This document shows positions 11,843-23,388 of a DNA stretch of 64,000 nt, one piece after another (within the stretch, counting starts at the first letter, position 1; the number at the start of each line of letters is the position of its first letter). The translations under genes were made by a program, and so were the position numbers. The notes below the pieces were generated by a model. The model made no database searches and was not told the DNA's origin. It saw only the letters and a list, made by a program, of their open reading frames with translations. This DNA comes from Pseudovirgaria hyperparasitica (Eukaryota; Ascomycota; Dothideomycetes; Acrospermales; Acrospermaceae), in contig NW_022985560.1 of the NCBI RefSeq assembly GCF_010093815.1, positions 245,501 to 309,500 of the forward strand. Direction: 5' to 3'.

Positions 11843-14800
11843 ATGAATGAAGACGCACACGAACATGGGTCAGCCGTGCGTCGCAGCAGTTCGCTGCAAC
11901 GACGACGAAGCAGCGACGCATATAGAAGAAGATCAATCATGAGCGAGTGAGTGGTTGAGGTCGACTCACTATTGCGATACTGATCGAACATAGAGCTAGC
12001 TTCATGGAAGATGTCGAGATGGCACAAGACGAGGTCCGCATACCGTATGTTACCCTGACTTGTGTCCCATACTGATAAGGTGCTAGATCTTCTCAGGACC
12101 TATGTCTGAAAGCGTTCCCATGAGCGTGTCTTCCTTCGCGCACCGAACTCGAGCTCGGGCAGACTCTACCATTAGCCAAACGAGCTTTGCCTTCTACGAC
12201 GATGACGACGAACAAGGCTCAGAGATAACGGAGGAAGATGTCTTTGAGGAGGAAGAGAATGGTGATCTGAATGGCAATATGGAAGACTTTGATGGCTATG
12301 CAGAAGAGGGCGAGGATTTAGAAAACGGCCGCCGCCCACATTCGATTCGGCGCAAATCGTCGAACTACTCGAAGCACTCCAGACGGTCCTCCGGATCAGC
12401 GCGCGCGCCATTATTACGATTGCATTCCCGGACGAGTATTGAATCGGGCGATGGGTGGAGAGATGGGAGAGTGAGCCAAAAGATCTACATTGTTACGGAG
12501 GATCTCACGATAGTCGTTGCTGGGTTCCAGACTTCCATGATCGGATTCGCCATCTACGTCACGATGTGTATATGCACAGGTGGCCTAGCATGGCTTCTAT
12601 TTCGTTGGCTACCAAGGTGGTATGTTAAGATCACGGGCTCACCGACTTCATTGAGAGATTGTGACTGGGTTGTCGTTGAAAATCAATGGGGCGAGATGCA
12701 GATAATACAGATCTCACGGGTAGGCTATGATAAGCCGCTATCCACAATATTTGGTGTACAGGATAAAGATCTTCATGGTGACTATCATGAGGATGATGAT
12801 CCCATGGTAAAAGAGCTACTGACTTTGGACTATCGATACATAAGGTTTTGCTTCAATCCCCTCAGAGACAAGTTCATGCTGGGCACGACTTGGAAGGATC
12901 CCTCTTGGACAGAAATCGAGGCTATCCGCGGAGGTCTCGACACTGATGAGAAGGAATACCGCGAGACTTTGTTTGGAAAGAACGTCATAGACATCGAGGA
13001 GAAAACTACCGGACAGCTGCTTGTAGACGAGGCCTTCCACCCGTTCTATGTCTTTCAGATCGCCAGTCTGACTCTTTGGTCTTTGGATGAGTACTACTAT
13101 TACGCAGTGTGTATTTTCGTCATTTCTATCGTGTCCATCACAGCTACACTACTGGAAACCAAAGCGACTATGAGAAGATTGCGCGAAGTATCAAGGTTCG
13201 AGTGCGACGTCCGCGTTCTACGAAATGGCTTCTGGCGTTATGTTGAGTCGAGCGAGCTCGTTCCCGGCGACATCTATGAAATCACAGATCCTAATCTGAC
13301 ACAATTCCCATGCGACAGTCTGCTTCTCTCGGGAGACTGCATCGTCAACGAAAGCATGCTTACTGGGGAGTCTGTTCCAGTCTCGAAGATCCCTGCAGTT
13401 GATGAGACTTTGGCAGCGTTGAACCTTGGAGCAACGGCCATACCGGCGGACGTTGCTAGACACTTGCTCTTCAGTGGCACGAAAATCATCCGAGCTCGCA
13501 GACCACAGGATGACAAGGACGACGAAGCCGCCGCCATCGCCATGGTTGCCAGAACCGGCTTCAACACCACCAAAGGGGCTTTAGTCCGCTCAATGTTGTT
13601 CCCGAAACCATCTGGCTTCAAGTTCTACCGTGACTCATTCCGCTACATCTCCGTCATGGGTGGTATTGCTGGCATCGGATTCATTGTATCATTTGTCAAT
13701 TTTATACACCTCGGCCTAGCATGGCATCTTATCGTGGTTCGAGCATTGGATTTGATTACCATTGTCGTCCCTCCAGCGCTTCCGGCAACTCTCACAATTG
13801 GTACTAATTTCGCATTGAGTCGACTCAAGCAGAAGAAAATCTTTTGCATCAGTCCGCAGCGCGTCAATGTTGGCGGGAAGGTTGACGTCGTCTGCTTTGA
13901 CAAGACTGGAACTTTGACAGAAGACGGTCTCGACGTCTTAGGTGTACGAGTTGCCCAACCTAGCAGGTTTAGTGACATTCTTTCCGAGGCCTCTGATCTA
14001 TTACCAGGAAATCAGTATGAGCGAGATCCTACCGTGGACTATGACATCAACAAGGCTATATTGTACACAATGACAACTTGCCATTCACTGCGAATGATAG
14101 ATGGTGAGCTCATTGGCGACCCTCTGGATGTCAAAATGTTCGAATATACCGGCTGGGTCTTCGAAGAAGGCCAGCAGCGGAACGGCAACATTGATGATGA
14201 CGATCAACACAAACTCTCTCCATCTGTGGCCCGACCACCACCAGGGTCAGAGTACGATATCGATAACAATGAAGGACCTAATCGTACCCCAATTGAGCTC
14301 GGCGTCTTGAAAATTTTCGAGTTTGTATCGCAACTCCGACGAGCCAGCGTCATTGTTCGGCAATTCGGGTCACGCGATGGGAGTGTATTCGTCAAGGGTG
14401 CACCTGAATGTATGGCCGAGATCTGCAAGCCTGAGAGCTTTCCACCAGACTACGAAGAACTTCTCGGCTACTACACCCACCGTGGGTATCGAGTCATTGC
14501 TTGCGCGACTAAGGTGATACCGAAGATGAGCTGGATCAAGGTCCAGAAGATGAAGCGCGATGAAGCAGAATCCGATCTTCAGTTCCTAGGTTTTATCATA
14601 TTCGAAAACAAGCTCAAGCCCACGACAGCGGGCGTCCTTGATGAGCTGACCAATGCTGGAATCCGCAAGGTCATGTGCACCGGAGACAACATCCTTACTG
14701 CCATCAGTGTCGGCCGTGAATGTAACCTCATCGATAGGACTGCTCACTGCTTCGTACCACATTTTGTCGAAGGCAACTCGGGGACTCCGCTGGCTAAGCT

Positions 14801-16028
14801 AAGTTGGGAGAGTGTTGACAATCCTATCTACACGTTAGATGAACACACCCTCAAGCCACTCCCACCGCCTGCAGAGACTGATGCTTCGCTACCATACGAT
14901 ATCACGAATCTGAGGAACTACTCGGTCGCTGTGAGTGGCGACGTGTTCCGATGGATCATTGATTACGCCTCCGAGAAAGTACTCCGCGAGATGCTTGTGT
15001 GTGGGCAAGTCTTCGCACGCATGTCCCCCGACGAGAAACACGAACTTGTCGAGAAGCTCCAAAGTATCGATTACTGTGTCAGCTTCTGTGGAGATGGTGC
15101 AAATGACTGTGGTGCCCTGAAGGCTGCAGATGTGGGCATTTCCCTCTCGGAAGCTGAGGCATCGGTCGCGGCACCATTCACCAGCAGAGTCTTTGACATT
15201 TCGTGCGTCCCTCAGGTCATTCGCGAGGGTCGTGCTGCACTGGTTACGAGCTTTAGCTGCTTCAAATACATGTCTTTGTATTCCGCCATTCAATTCACGT
15301 CCGTCAGCTTTCTATACGCAAGCGCATCCAATCTCGGCGATTTCCAGTTTCTATTCATCGACTTATTACTCATTCTGCCAATTGCGATATTTATGGGTTG
15401 GACAGGACCGTACTGGGAGTTGTCTCGCAAACGCCCAACTGCGTCGCTCGTGAGCCGTAAAGTCTTGACACCACTCGTCGGGCAAATCGTCATCACCATC
15501 TTCATTCAGGCTGTCGGGTTCTATTTCGTGCAGCGGCAGCCGTGGTACCAACCTCCTATTCTGGACAAGAACCACTCGAACTCGAAGAATTCCCAAAATA
15601 CGACTCTTTTTCTCCTTTCGTGCTATCAGTACATCCTATTCTCAGTTGTGCTTAGCGTCGGCCCGCCGTTTAGGCAGAGTATGGCTCGCAATTGTTTGTC
15701 TTCTCCTACACCCATAATGTTAGGTGTTTGCTAACAGTCTTTAGTACCTTTCGTCATAACAATAGTTGTAACGATGCTTATTGCATCTTACATGCTATTC
15801 GATCCAGCCCACTGGCTATACAAGCTGATGGAGCTTACAGATATGTCGCTACAGTTTCAGCTCTTCATTCTTGCATTAGGATTGGGAAACTTTTGCCTTG
15901 CGTATGTGGGTGAGAAATATGTCTTCCCAAATATCGCAAAGGCGATTGGAAAGACGAAGCAGAAGATGAATCCGAAATGGAGGAAGCAGAGGAAGCAGTA
16001 TAAATTGATAGCAGAGGGGCAGACGTGA
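11843..16028 (+). CDS. ypk9: P5B-type transport ATPase (Ypk9/ATP13A2-like)
   Basis: The body is exon 12102-15693 plus 15745-16028, giving 1,291 residues from ATG 12102. P5B pumps sit in vacuole/lysosome membranes and are linked to polyamine and metal tolerance. Numbered from ATG 12102: the subclass signature PPALP is at about 557-561, DKTGT with the phosphorylated Asp at 600, CTGDN near 864 and GDGANDCGALKAADVG near 997. TGES is at LTGESVPVSK. The last exon restores MARNLPFVITIVV in frame. Two short upstream exons (ATG 11843-11946 and 11994-12044) encode a plausible family N-terminus (SSSLQRRRSS..., SFMEDVEMAQDEVRIP). Their junction to the main exon does not keep frame with the best acceptor, so the 5' end is unresolved. 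Confidence 0.92.
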
Positions 16029-16402
16029 GAGGGGTCCTGCGATACACAGTGGAATGAAGGGTTGAGGAGGATGTATATATGAATGCTGACATGTTTATTG
16101 TACATATTGAGTTTACTATACAGTAGAAATTGGATCGTACATAGCAACAAGTACGTATCATGTGGCGCGAGTTGAGACCGACGGCATTTCCGGATGGTCC
16201 TGGAAGTATGCTGCGGCCGTTCTTGAACCGCCTAAACCAGAAGGATCAGGCTCACATAACGTCGATCTTGTACTTTACAATTCAGACCATGTTAGCTCTC
16301 GTTACGACGTGCATGGTAGTATGTAGTGATGTATAAGGATTATCATGAAGACCTCCCTCTCTATATACATGTGGCTAGCGTGCCTATACCGTCGACCAGC
16401 GA
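16029..16402. other. Convergent 3' region
   Basis: About 370 bp between the convergent P5B ATPase and peroxidase genes. No gene or repeat is visible; both 3' UTRs must lie here. Confidence 0.4.
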
Positions 16403-18032
16403 TCACTTCGTAACCGGAATCTTACACCCCAAATTCTCCCACTGCGGCCCATCGATCGCCTTCAACGCCGCAGCCAACGCCTCCACAGTCGGCGTGACAA
16501 TGCCATTCAGACTACTGGGAATCGGACCTGCAATCAGTTGATAGAATAAACAGGCAAAGTCACTCGGCCCCGTGCCGGTGAAGTTGCCGCCCTTGATGTA
16601 AGGCGGGAAGTCCAGCCCGACAAACTGCCCGTTGACGTTGCCCCCGAAGCCCACCGGGTACTGCGTGTACAGCTTGAAGGTCTGCGCTGCGACATCGAGG
16701 AAGGTGTAGGGCGTGGCGCGCGTCGTCCAGTTGTCGGGGATGCGCTCTGGGATATGGCTCCAGGAGCCGTCGCGCTCTTTCTTTGCTCCGAAGCTGTGCG
16801 TGTTAGTGGGAGGAATTCCAACGAGCGTGATTGCAGGAATGGAAAGGAGGGGACGACTTACAATGCGGCAGTGTTCGCGAGCGTGGGTCTGTAGTCCTCG
16901 GTGCCGCTGGGGAACATCTCGTAGACGAACGAGGCGGCGCCATGGGTGAAGATGGCGAGAGGACCAAAGGAAAACTGTGGGTTGCGTGTGCGGCTGTCGA
17001 CGTAGCGGTTGTAGCGCACTTTCGCCATGCCGTAGGCGTCGAAATAGCCGCCTGTCGTGTTGACCATCTGGCCGAACAGCGTGCCGTTGAAGCTGAAGTT
17101 GTCGCCGTTGCCGAGGAAGTAGTCGTTGCGCGTGAGCGAGGTGTCACTGTTGGGTGGGCCTTTGTTTAGATTTCTTGCCTTTGAGAGGGAGGATATGGGG
17201 TACTTACGCCTCGAATTTGTTGTGCCCATCGAGACCCGGTTGGCTGCCGGTCAGGGCCGGGTTGACGGAAGTTCGAGTTGTGGCGTCACAGCCGATAGAG
17301 AGCTTGGAGGTGACGAGATCACCATCAGCGATGTAGATGGAGATAGCAGCGAGGAAGTTGGCGAGGTCGTAGCCCATGTTGTAGGCATTCTGTACGGCAT
17401 CGATGAGTTCGGTATATTTAGTAATACCATCACGAGCAATGAAACCATCTGCTCGATTGTTAGACCAGCATACCTGGGGAGATAGGGCACGGCAGCGAAA
17501 CTTCAGTCTTGTAACATTTCAAGCATCGTCTTTCCTGAAGCATCACCAGACTAATGCACCTCGTGCCGCCGAAAGGAGTACGTACGATTTGCAGCAGCGT
17601 TCAAGCCAGGACATGGCCCACGAATATCCGTCGACTTCGGGGCAATGTACTTGTGGTCTTCGTCACCGATCGCTGGAACGAGGTAGCCTCCGAGCCCCCT
17701 TCCAGGAAGACCGTTTTTGGCATAATTATACGGACTAGATCGATCAGCAATCACGTTACTGGGTCTTTTGCACCGATGTGCTCACAATTTGTCATTGACC
17801 GGGACCGCGTCCTTGTGGTCCGGATTGAACGGACAAGTATCCGCACCTCCGGGTTGACCGGGTGCCGGAGTCTGGTCTCAAGTCAGCTTTCTAAGTCGGA
17901 TTTCCAAAATTGCTTTCTTGACTATACCTGCTGCCTCTTCAAAAGGTAATGATCCACGCCTGGTTGCTCTGCAACAAACGCCCAACCGGCACTCAGCCCA
18001 ACCAACGACGAGATCGCAAAGACTGCCTTCAT
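16403..18032 (-). CDS. Secreted heme-thiolate peroxidase (chloroperoxidase / unspecific peroxygenase family)
   Basis: Six exons on the minus strand: 18032-17928, 17871-17786, 17734-17586, 17448-17208, 17146-16862 and 16793-16403; 418 residues. These extracellular enzymes use a Cys-ligated heme and H2O2 to halogenate or oxygenate aromatics and alkanes. A signal peptide is evident (MKAVFAISSLVGLSAGWAFVA). FPYNYAKNGLPGRGLGGYLVPA leads into DIRGPCPGLNAAANHGF, whose PCP cysteine is the axial heme ligand. E193 in KFEADTSLTRNDYFLG fits the distal acid-base Glu. Several N-glycosylation sequons (NFS, NGT, NTT, NFT) follow. All introns have GT-AG borders and rejoin conserved motifs. Substrate cannot be told from sequence. 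It is next to a tyrosinase and a Baeyer-Villiger monooxygenase on the same strand. Confidence 0.9.
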
Positions 18033-18886
18033 TTTTTCGAAAGTTCTCTTCCTGTTGGCGGTATGACCAGCTCTGATCGGCGCATGGATAGCATTTAAGG
18101 TCATTGATTTTTCCTCATGTTCAGCCACGTCCAGAAAGTTTCCTTAGCATTCGCCTCGGTACACGTTTATTATAGTGTAGCCATGTGAATATAAATGGCA
18201 TCTTGGGGACGCTTGGGGTATAACGGTCTGCGCTGGTCGCACGTTCATAAGACCGTATTATGCCATATTGGGATATAAGTGTATGTGCTAGCGTGGTACT
18301 GGACGGGAGCTCCCATGTGGCGTGGGTAATCCCTTGAGATGTCATTGGTCAGCTCTGTCTCAGATGTAGACGACCGAGGCTGCGAGGAGCTTGGCGTGGG
18401 ATTATGGAATCGCGTAGTAATCAGTGATGTGTATGTAGTAGAGGTTTGGTAGCTGATACGAAACGTCTCGCGCGGGGTAAACGTCTCAAGCAGATACGGA
18501 CTGCTGCAATGGTGTTGTGGTGTATGCAAGCAGGAGTTTTTGATGTGAAGCAAGGTGCTGAACTACTGCCTGAGGCGAAGTCGTTCCTCGCCTTGACAAC
18601 CCCTTTTCGAGGTCTGCATCGAACGGACGCGACGATCATGACACAATGGGACCAGGATCATTAGTGGTAACCGTGGGAAAAGCAGCTCACGAACTGATGC
18701 TACTTGCATTGGGTGCATCCCAGATATACAGTCAAGAGGAGGCACAGGTTCATGGTCATGATCACCCTACGAAAGGCACGTCCATTTCGGATGTGTGATC
18801 CATATAAGCTTCCTTTAGTTCAAGGTCAAACTCCAATACCCAAAAAACAATCTAAACTCCGAGTAGCAGATCTTTCCAGTATTCTC
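18033..18886. other. Intergenic between peroxidase and tyrosinase
   Basis: About 850 bp holding the peroxidase promoter and the tyrosinase 3' UTR. Open frames on both strands look random. No repeat is seen. Confidence 0.4.
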
Positions 18887-20197
18887 TCACTCATACCGGT
18901 AACAGAGGCCACCTGCAGTCGTGCTCATCATATCCCTAACAGGGATCTGAGGGCCGACATCGCCGTAATCCAGAATATCATCCAGCGTAGCCTCAGCACT
19001 GGGCGGACCTGCGTATTGTCAGCTACTGGCACGTACCGTCACTATTTCATACAAAGCAAACTTACGATTGAACCAAGTCAGCGTCCCCGCCAATCCGTTC
19101 TTCCTCGCTTCCCAATCTTGCCCTTGCCATAACGCCCAGATAAGGTCCAACCAGCCATGCAGGAAGACGAACTCCGGTGCCAGTGGACTAACGTAGAAAT
19201 CAAGCACAGCGCCTCCGACTGCCGCATGCATAGCGCCATGCGGCCCATCCGGGCTCTCGACATACGGTCTAAACGCCGCAATATCTGGCTGCGCTAGAGT
19301 CTCTGTGATATTAGCCCAGCTCAGGAAGCGCGTCGTCTGGCCAGGCATAAAGTCGCGGGTCAGACAGCGCGGGTTGTAGTTGCGTCCCATCGGGTCATTA
19401 GGAGGCGGATTTCCGGGAGTTACGGGGCCAATGGAGATGTTGAATACGTTTGCGGCAAAGGGACCTGTGGTCACGCAGCCACCACCCGTACCAGGCGGGA
19501 TCGTGAACTCAGCGGGCGGATTGCCGTCGTTGGCATCGATGCGGAAGACCTTGGGGGGCGGGTTGGCAAGGTGCTCGCCGTTGCCGCCGAGGGATGTGGA
19601 GCTGCCGTCAAAGAGAGCTGAGCCTGCAATATCGTTCTCCCAGCGCGGAATGTCCCAGTAGGGCTGGTATCCGGTGTACGAGCATTCTTCACGCAGGGCG
19701 CGTTCCCAGACATGGAGGAAGCCACGGTGGAATGGGAGGAAGAGACCCTACTAAGTGTTAGTTGTGAGTCTGTCAAGCTGAGGTTTCCGGATATACTCAC
19801 GTTGGCATGAGAGCGTAGGACGACGTTAGCATGCGATGAGGCGAAATCGTCCATCCGATTCCGGTTGCCAGGATGCAATGCCGGATCGGCGCGGGATGGG
19901 GCAGAGTGTAGGCATAGGACGGCGTCGATATAGGCCTTACGTTCTTTCTTGGAGAGTTTGTCCCTAGGGAGAGAGTGTTAGAGAGTGGGTGGGACCCGAC
20001 AAAGGTTATGCATACCATGATTTACGAACGGCTATGTTCTTCTCCGTGCATTTCCCAGAAGGAAGAGTTGACTTGACACTGCGAAGATATGTCTTTTGGA
20101 TATCTTTATACTCTGCTGGAGGGTCAATACCCCGAGAGCAGACCGGAGTACACAGAAGCACCGCGACAGTGGCCACAAAGGATATAAGGTTCTTCAT
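18887..20197 (-). CDS. Secreted tyrosinase-family copper oxidase
   Basis: Four exons on the minus strand: 20197-20016, 19963-19801, 19747-19066 and 19008-18887; 382 residues. Tyrosinases oxidise phenols or catechols to quinones with a type 3 dicopper site. A signal peptide starts MKNLISFVATVAVLLCTPVCS. Copper A ligands are His105 (DDFASSH), His113 (RSHANG) and His122 (FLPFHR). Copper B ligands are His285 and His289 (HGAMH) and His312 (FVFLHGWLDLIW). In the last motif the usual HH pair is Leu-His, so the ligand is kept but its neighbour is changed. The C-terminus DMMSTTAGGLCYRYE matches the short secreted fungal subgroup without a long C-terminal lid. Monophenolase versus catechol-oxidase activity is undecided. 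Confidence 0.9.
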
Positions 20198-21306
20198 AGC
20201 GAGTGTAGTCTTAGGCTTTGAGTCTCGAGGGAGGGTTGAGAAGCATGACCACAAATGCCATGATTGTCGAGGTACCTTGGTCCTTCATATAGTCGTAGCT
20301 ACGCCGACTCCCAGGACTCCTCTTGCGACATCCTGATCTGACCTTAAATTTGGACATGACTGACGACACACTATGCCAAGGCGCAACGTATGATCAAGTG
20401 AGCTCACCCTCCAGTCAATAGTCTTCGAAAAAAGTCTTAATTCACGAACGCAGAGGCCCAATGCTGGCCTCGCCAAGCTGGTAATTGCGCAAGCCAGTAG
20501 TTTGTATAGGGGCATGATTAGTTCCCGGGCCGAACACTGATCTCCTCATGGGTCTAATCTCCCCAAAAACTAGTGATGATGGCCTCATGGTTCGAGAGCA
20601 ACCGCTGCTCGCCAAGTACTCGGCATGAGGCTCAGACTCCACGTACCGGCTTCTTCTATGCATGTCAAGCCTTGGTCCTATGTATAGCATGACCAGTAGC
20701 GAGTACGCGGAAGTAAACGCAATGGTTATCTTATGACGAGCTTCTTCTCTCCGGCACGGCTCGCGTCCGTATGGGGAAGGCCCTTGCTTTCCGAAATCCG
20801 AGCAGTATCAAAGTGCGGGGTATTAATATAAAGGAGGGTCATGCCATCAAAAATCGCAGCTTCGTTTCAACGTCATCGAAAGGGCAAACCATATCCGCCG
20901 TGTTTCCAATAAAGTTTTACCAAGGTCTCGGTGTACTCTTAGGTGTTTCCTTTGTTTGTTAGCCAAGTTATGTTGGGGGTGAATGTAGAGATACAAGAGT
21001 GGAAGACAACGAGTGTAGAGTTGCAACAAACGTCTTAAGCCCGAGGAAGTCACTTCATAGAGTACAATGAAAGCGTAGTCTCCATGAACTAGACGGTGTA
21101 AAGAGGAGCACAACGGGGCACATGAAGATAGAAAGTGCTAGCTAATATCTAGCCCAGCCTTCTACCATTCTTATTGCTGCAAGAAAGACGGATCCTGACC
21201 ATGTCTACAACACAGCCATGTAGTCGTGTATGTCACCAGAGGCACCCTTGTCAAAGTCCATCACGCGTGGTTAACGGCTGTACACTCACTTCCATCTTAC
21301 CTTTCT
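20198..21306. other. Intergenic between tyrosinase and monooxygenase
   Basis: About 1.1 kb with the tyrosinase promoter and the 3' UTR of the monooxygenase. A TTAATATAAAGG word occurs near 20824 but on the wrong strand for either neighbour. No gene is supported. Confidence 0.4.
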
Positions 21307-23388
21307 TCACGACCGATTCTCTTGTACTCTCACCTCCATACCCTTCATACTTCCCTCTCTTCTCCATTCCCCTATTTCTCTCATGAATGCCTCGCTACCG
21401 CCAGTGTATGTCGCTCCCCTAGCACCCTTTGCACGCTCCCCTGCACTCTTGGGTCGATCCGCCGCACCCTCACCATTGAGATACCCAGGTGTGCAGCCCA
21501 CCACGGCGCCAAGCAAACTTGCGCCTTTCGCGATTCTATTACCCCATTCCAGCACACCTTGCTCCGAAGGCTCAAGCGCAACCTTGGCGCCACCTGAGCG
21601 GCGCAGTGCGGATTGAATCATGTACACGCAGTGCTCGGATAGACAGTCTGTAGTGTATGTATAGTTCACGGCGTTGGCCGCCTGCAGAGGCCCAGCGAAG
21701 AACACGTTTGGGATATGACGGGAGATGACACCGTGCAGCGTGGCCACGCCAGAATCGAATGTGTCGCGCATGCTGACACCGTTGCGACCAATGAGTTGCA
21801 TGCCGCCTGCACGTGTGGCTGGATCTATCATGCCAGTCGGATTGAAGCCTGTACTCCAGATGATGACATCGACGTCAATCTCCTTACCATTGACAAGGAG
21901 GCCGGATGCAGATGCGCCCTCAATACTCTTACCATTCGTATATACAAGAGTAACATTAGACTGATTGAACGAGTCCAAGTATTCATCGTGGAAGCAGGGG
22001 CGCTTGCACCAGCCTGCATACCATGGCTTGAGAAGATCTGCGGTTTTTGAGTCCCTGACAATAGTATCGAGACGGCGCCTGATCTTTTCCTGGCGTGCAA
22101 TGTCGATCTCGTGGAGTAGCTCGATGTAATCACCGAGCTTTTCACGGCTGCCATCAAAGCCCTTGCCCGGATGTCCGGTACCAAGAACGGCACAATAAGT
22201 GTTAAAGCGTGTCCATTCGTCGTTGACCATGTTGACCGAAGGCAGCGGATCTTCTTTGTTCGTGAAGGCATTGAAGTTGGCCTGACGCTCGCGTTGCCAG
22301 CCTGGGTGAGTAGCTACATCTTTGGCGTAGGTCCGTGGATCGATGGCCTTATTATCACGAGCATCAACAGCGGCAGGAGTACGCTGAATGACGTATAAGT
22401 GTTTGGCATATTTGGCGAGATGCGGTACTGCCTGGACAGCTGTCGCACCCGTGCCGACAATTGCGACTTTCTTATCTTGCAGTTTGAACAGGTCATAGTT
22501 ACCCTTACCTGGAGCGCCGCCAGTGATACTATAGTCCCAGCGTGCCGTGTGGAACGAGTCTCCCCCAAAGCTATCAATGCCAGGAACAGCGGGTAGCTTT
22601 GGTCGATCTAGGACACCAGCCGCCATGATCACAAAGTCTGCTTTAAAGTGAACTTCACGATCCCCTGTTTGGCCCGATTGCTTTTGCGTCACGGTGACAT
22701 TGTACTCTTTGTTCTCCTCATCCCATTGCATGAATCGAGCCTGAGTCTGGAAGCTGGCGACCGATGGAAGCGAGTAATGCTCAGCAAGAGAGTTGAGATA
22801 TCCCCGGATCTCTTCACCACTTGCATAACGATCTTTCGGCGTATAGTTCAGGTCTTCTAGAACTGGTAGATATATAGATGCTTCGAGATCGCACATGATG
22901 CCAGGATAGCGATTCCAGTACCAGCTCCCGCCGAATCCACCGGCAGTATCAATCATGTGAATATCTCCCACCTTGAAGCCACCCTTGATGAGATTCCTGG
23001 CATAGAGAAGACCAGATATACCTGTTCCCACGATGAGAAATCTGCAGCGCTCTGGGAATGCCGCACCGAAGTTCGGTCTGACTGGATCTATCCAGGGGTC
23101 TTCTGCGAACCTTGAAAGATGTTGTGAGCTGGCTGGATCCAGATACTGTGCGAAACCACCGAGGCGCTTGGCACGCTCTTCGCGATATCGTTGACGAGCG
23201 CGAAGCTTGTCTTCCACATGGATATTGGAATCTATAATCGCCTTCGGCTTGGACGGGTCGATACCAACTATACCGAGCGTGGCACCCTGCTCACCCTCTG
23301 CAAGGGGAGATCGAGGCGAGTACGCTCTCTTCAGATGGTCAACATCGAGATGAATGCCCCGGTTGGGCTGTGCGACTTGTGCTGACAT
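21307..23388 (-). CDS. FAD-dependent Baeyer-Villiger monooxygenase
   Basis: Single exon, 693 residues from ATG 23388; the in-frame extension upstream has no ATG. Such enzymes use NADPH, O2 and FAD to insert oxygen next to a ketone, giving esters or lactones. The FAD-binding Rossmann motif is FLIVGTGISGLLYARNL. The fingerprint FxGxxxHTxxW is present as FGGDSFHTARWDYS. The NADPH-binding motif is VAIVGTGATAVQAVPHL. GGSWYWNRYPGIMCDLEASIYLP is a further hallmark. An N-terminal extension of about 110 residues precedes the FAD motif, as in the cycloalkanone/steroid-type long BVMOs. A TATATA-like word lies about 145 bp upstream (about 23533-23540, minus strand). The substrate is unknown. Confidence 0.92.
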   Translation of the reverse strand: MSAQVAQPNRGIHLDVDHLKRAYSPRSPLAEGEQGATLGIVGIDPSKPKAIIDSNIHVEDKLRARQRYREERAKRLGGFAQYLDPASSQHLSRFAEDPWIDPVRPNFGAAFPERCRFLIVGTGISGLLYARNLIKGGFKVGDIHMIDTAGGFGGSWYWNRYPGIMCDLEASIYLPVLEDLNYTPKDRYASGEEIRGYLNSLAEHYSLPSVASFQTQARFMQWDEENKEYNVTVTQKQSGQTGDREVHFKADFVIMAAGVLDRPKLPAVPGIDSFGGDSFHTARWDYSITGGAPGKGNYDLFKLQDKKVAIVGTGATAVQAVPHLAKYAKHLYVIQRTPAAVDARDNKAIDPRTYAKDVATHPGWQRERQANFNAFTNKEDPLPSVNMVNDEWTRFNTYCAVLGTGHPGKGFDGSREKLGDYIELLHEIDIARQEKIRRRLDTIVRDSKTADLLKPWYAGWCKRPCFHDEYLDSFNQSNVTLVYTNGKSIEGASASGLLVNGKEIDVDVIIWSTGFNPTGMIDPATRAGGMQLIGRNGVSMRDTFDSGVATLHGVISRHIPNVFFAGPLQAANAVNYTYTTDCLSEHCVYMIQSALRRSGGAKVALEPSEQGVLEWGNRIAKGASLLGAVVGCTPGYLNGEGAADRPKSAGERAKGARGATYTGGSEAFMREIGEWRREGSMKGMEVRVQENRS

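Noticed and set aside
19157-19159. Loss of a copper ligand in the tyrosinase (LHG instead of HH)
   Set aside because: Aligned on the conserved downstream Asp, the retained His is the ligand position; only its neighbour is changed.
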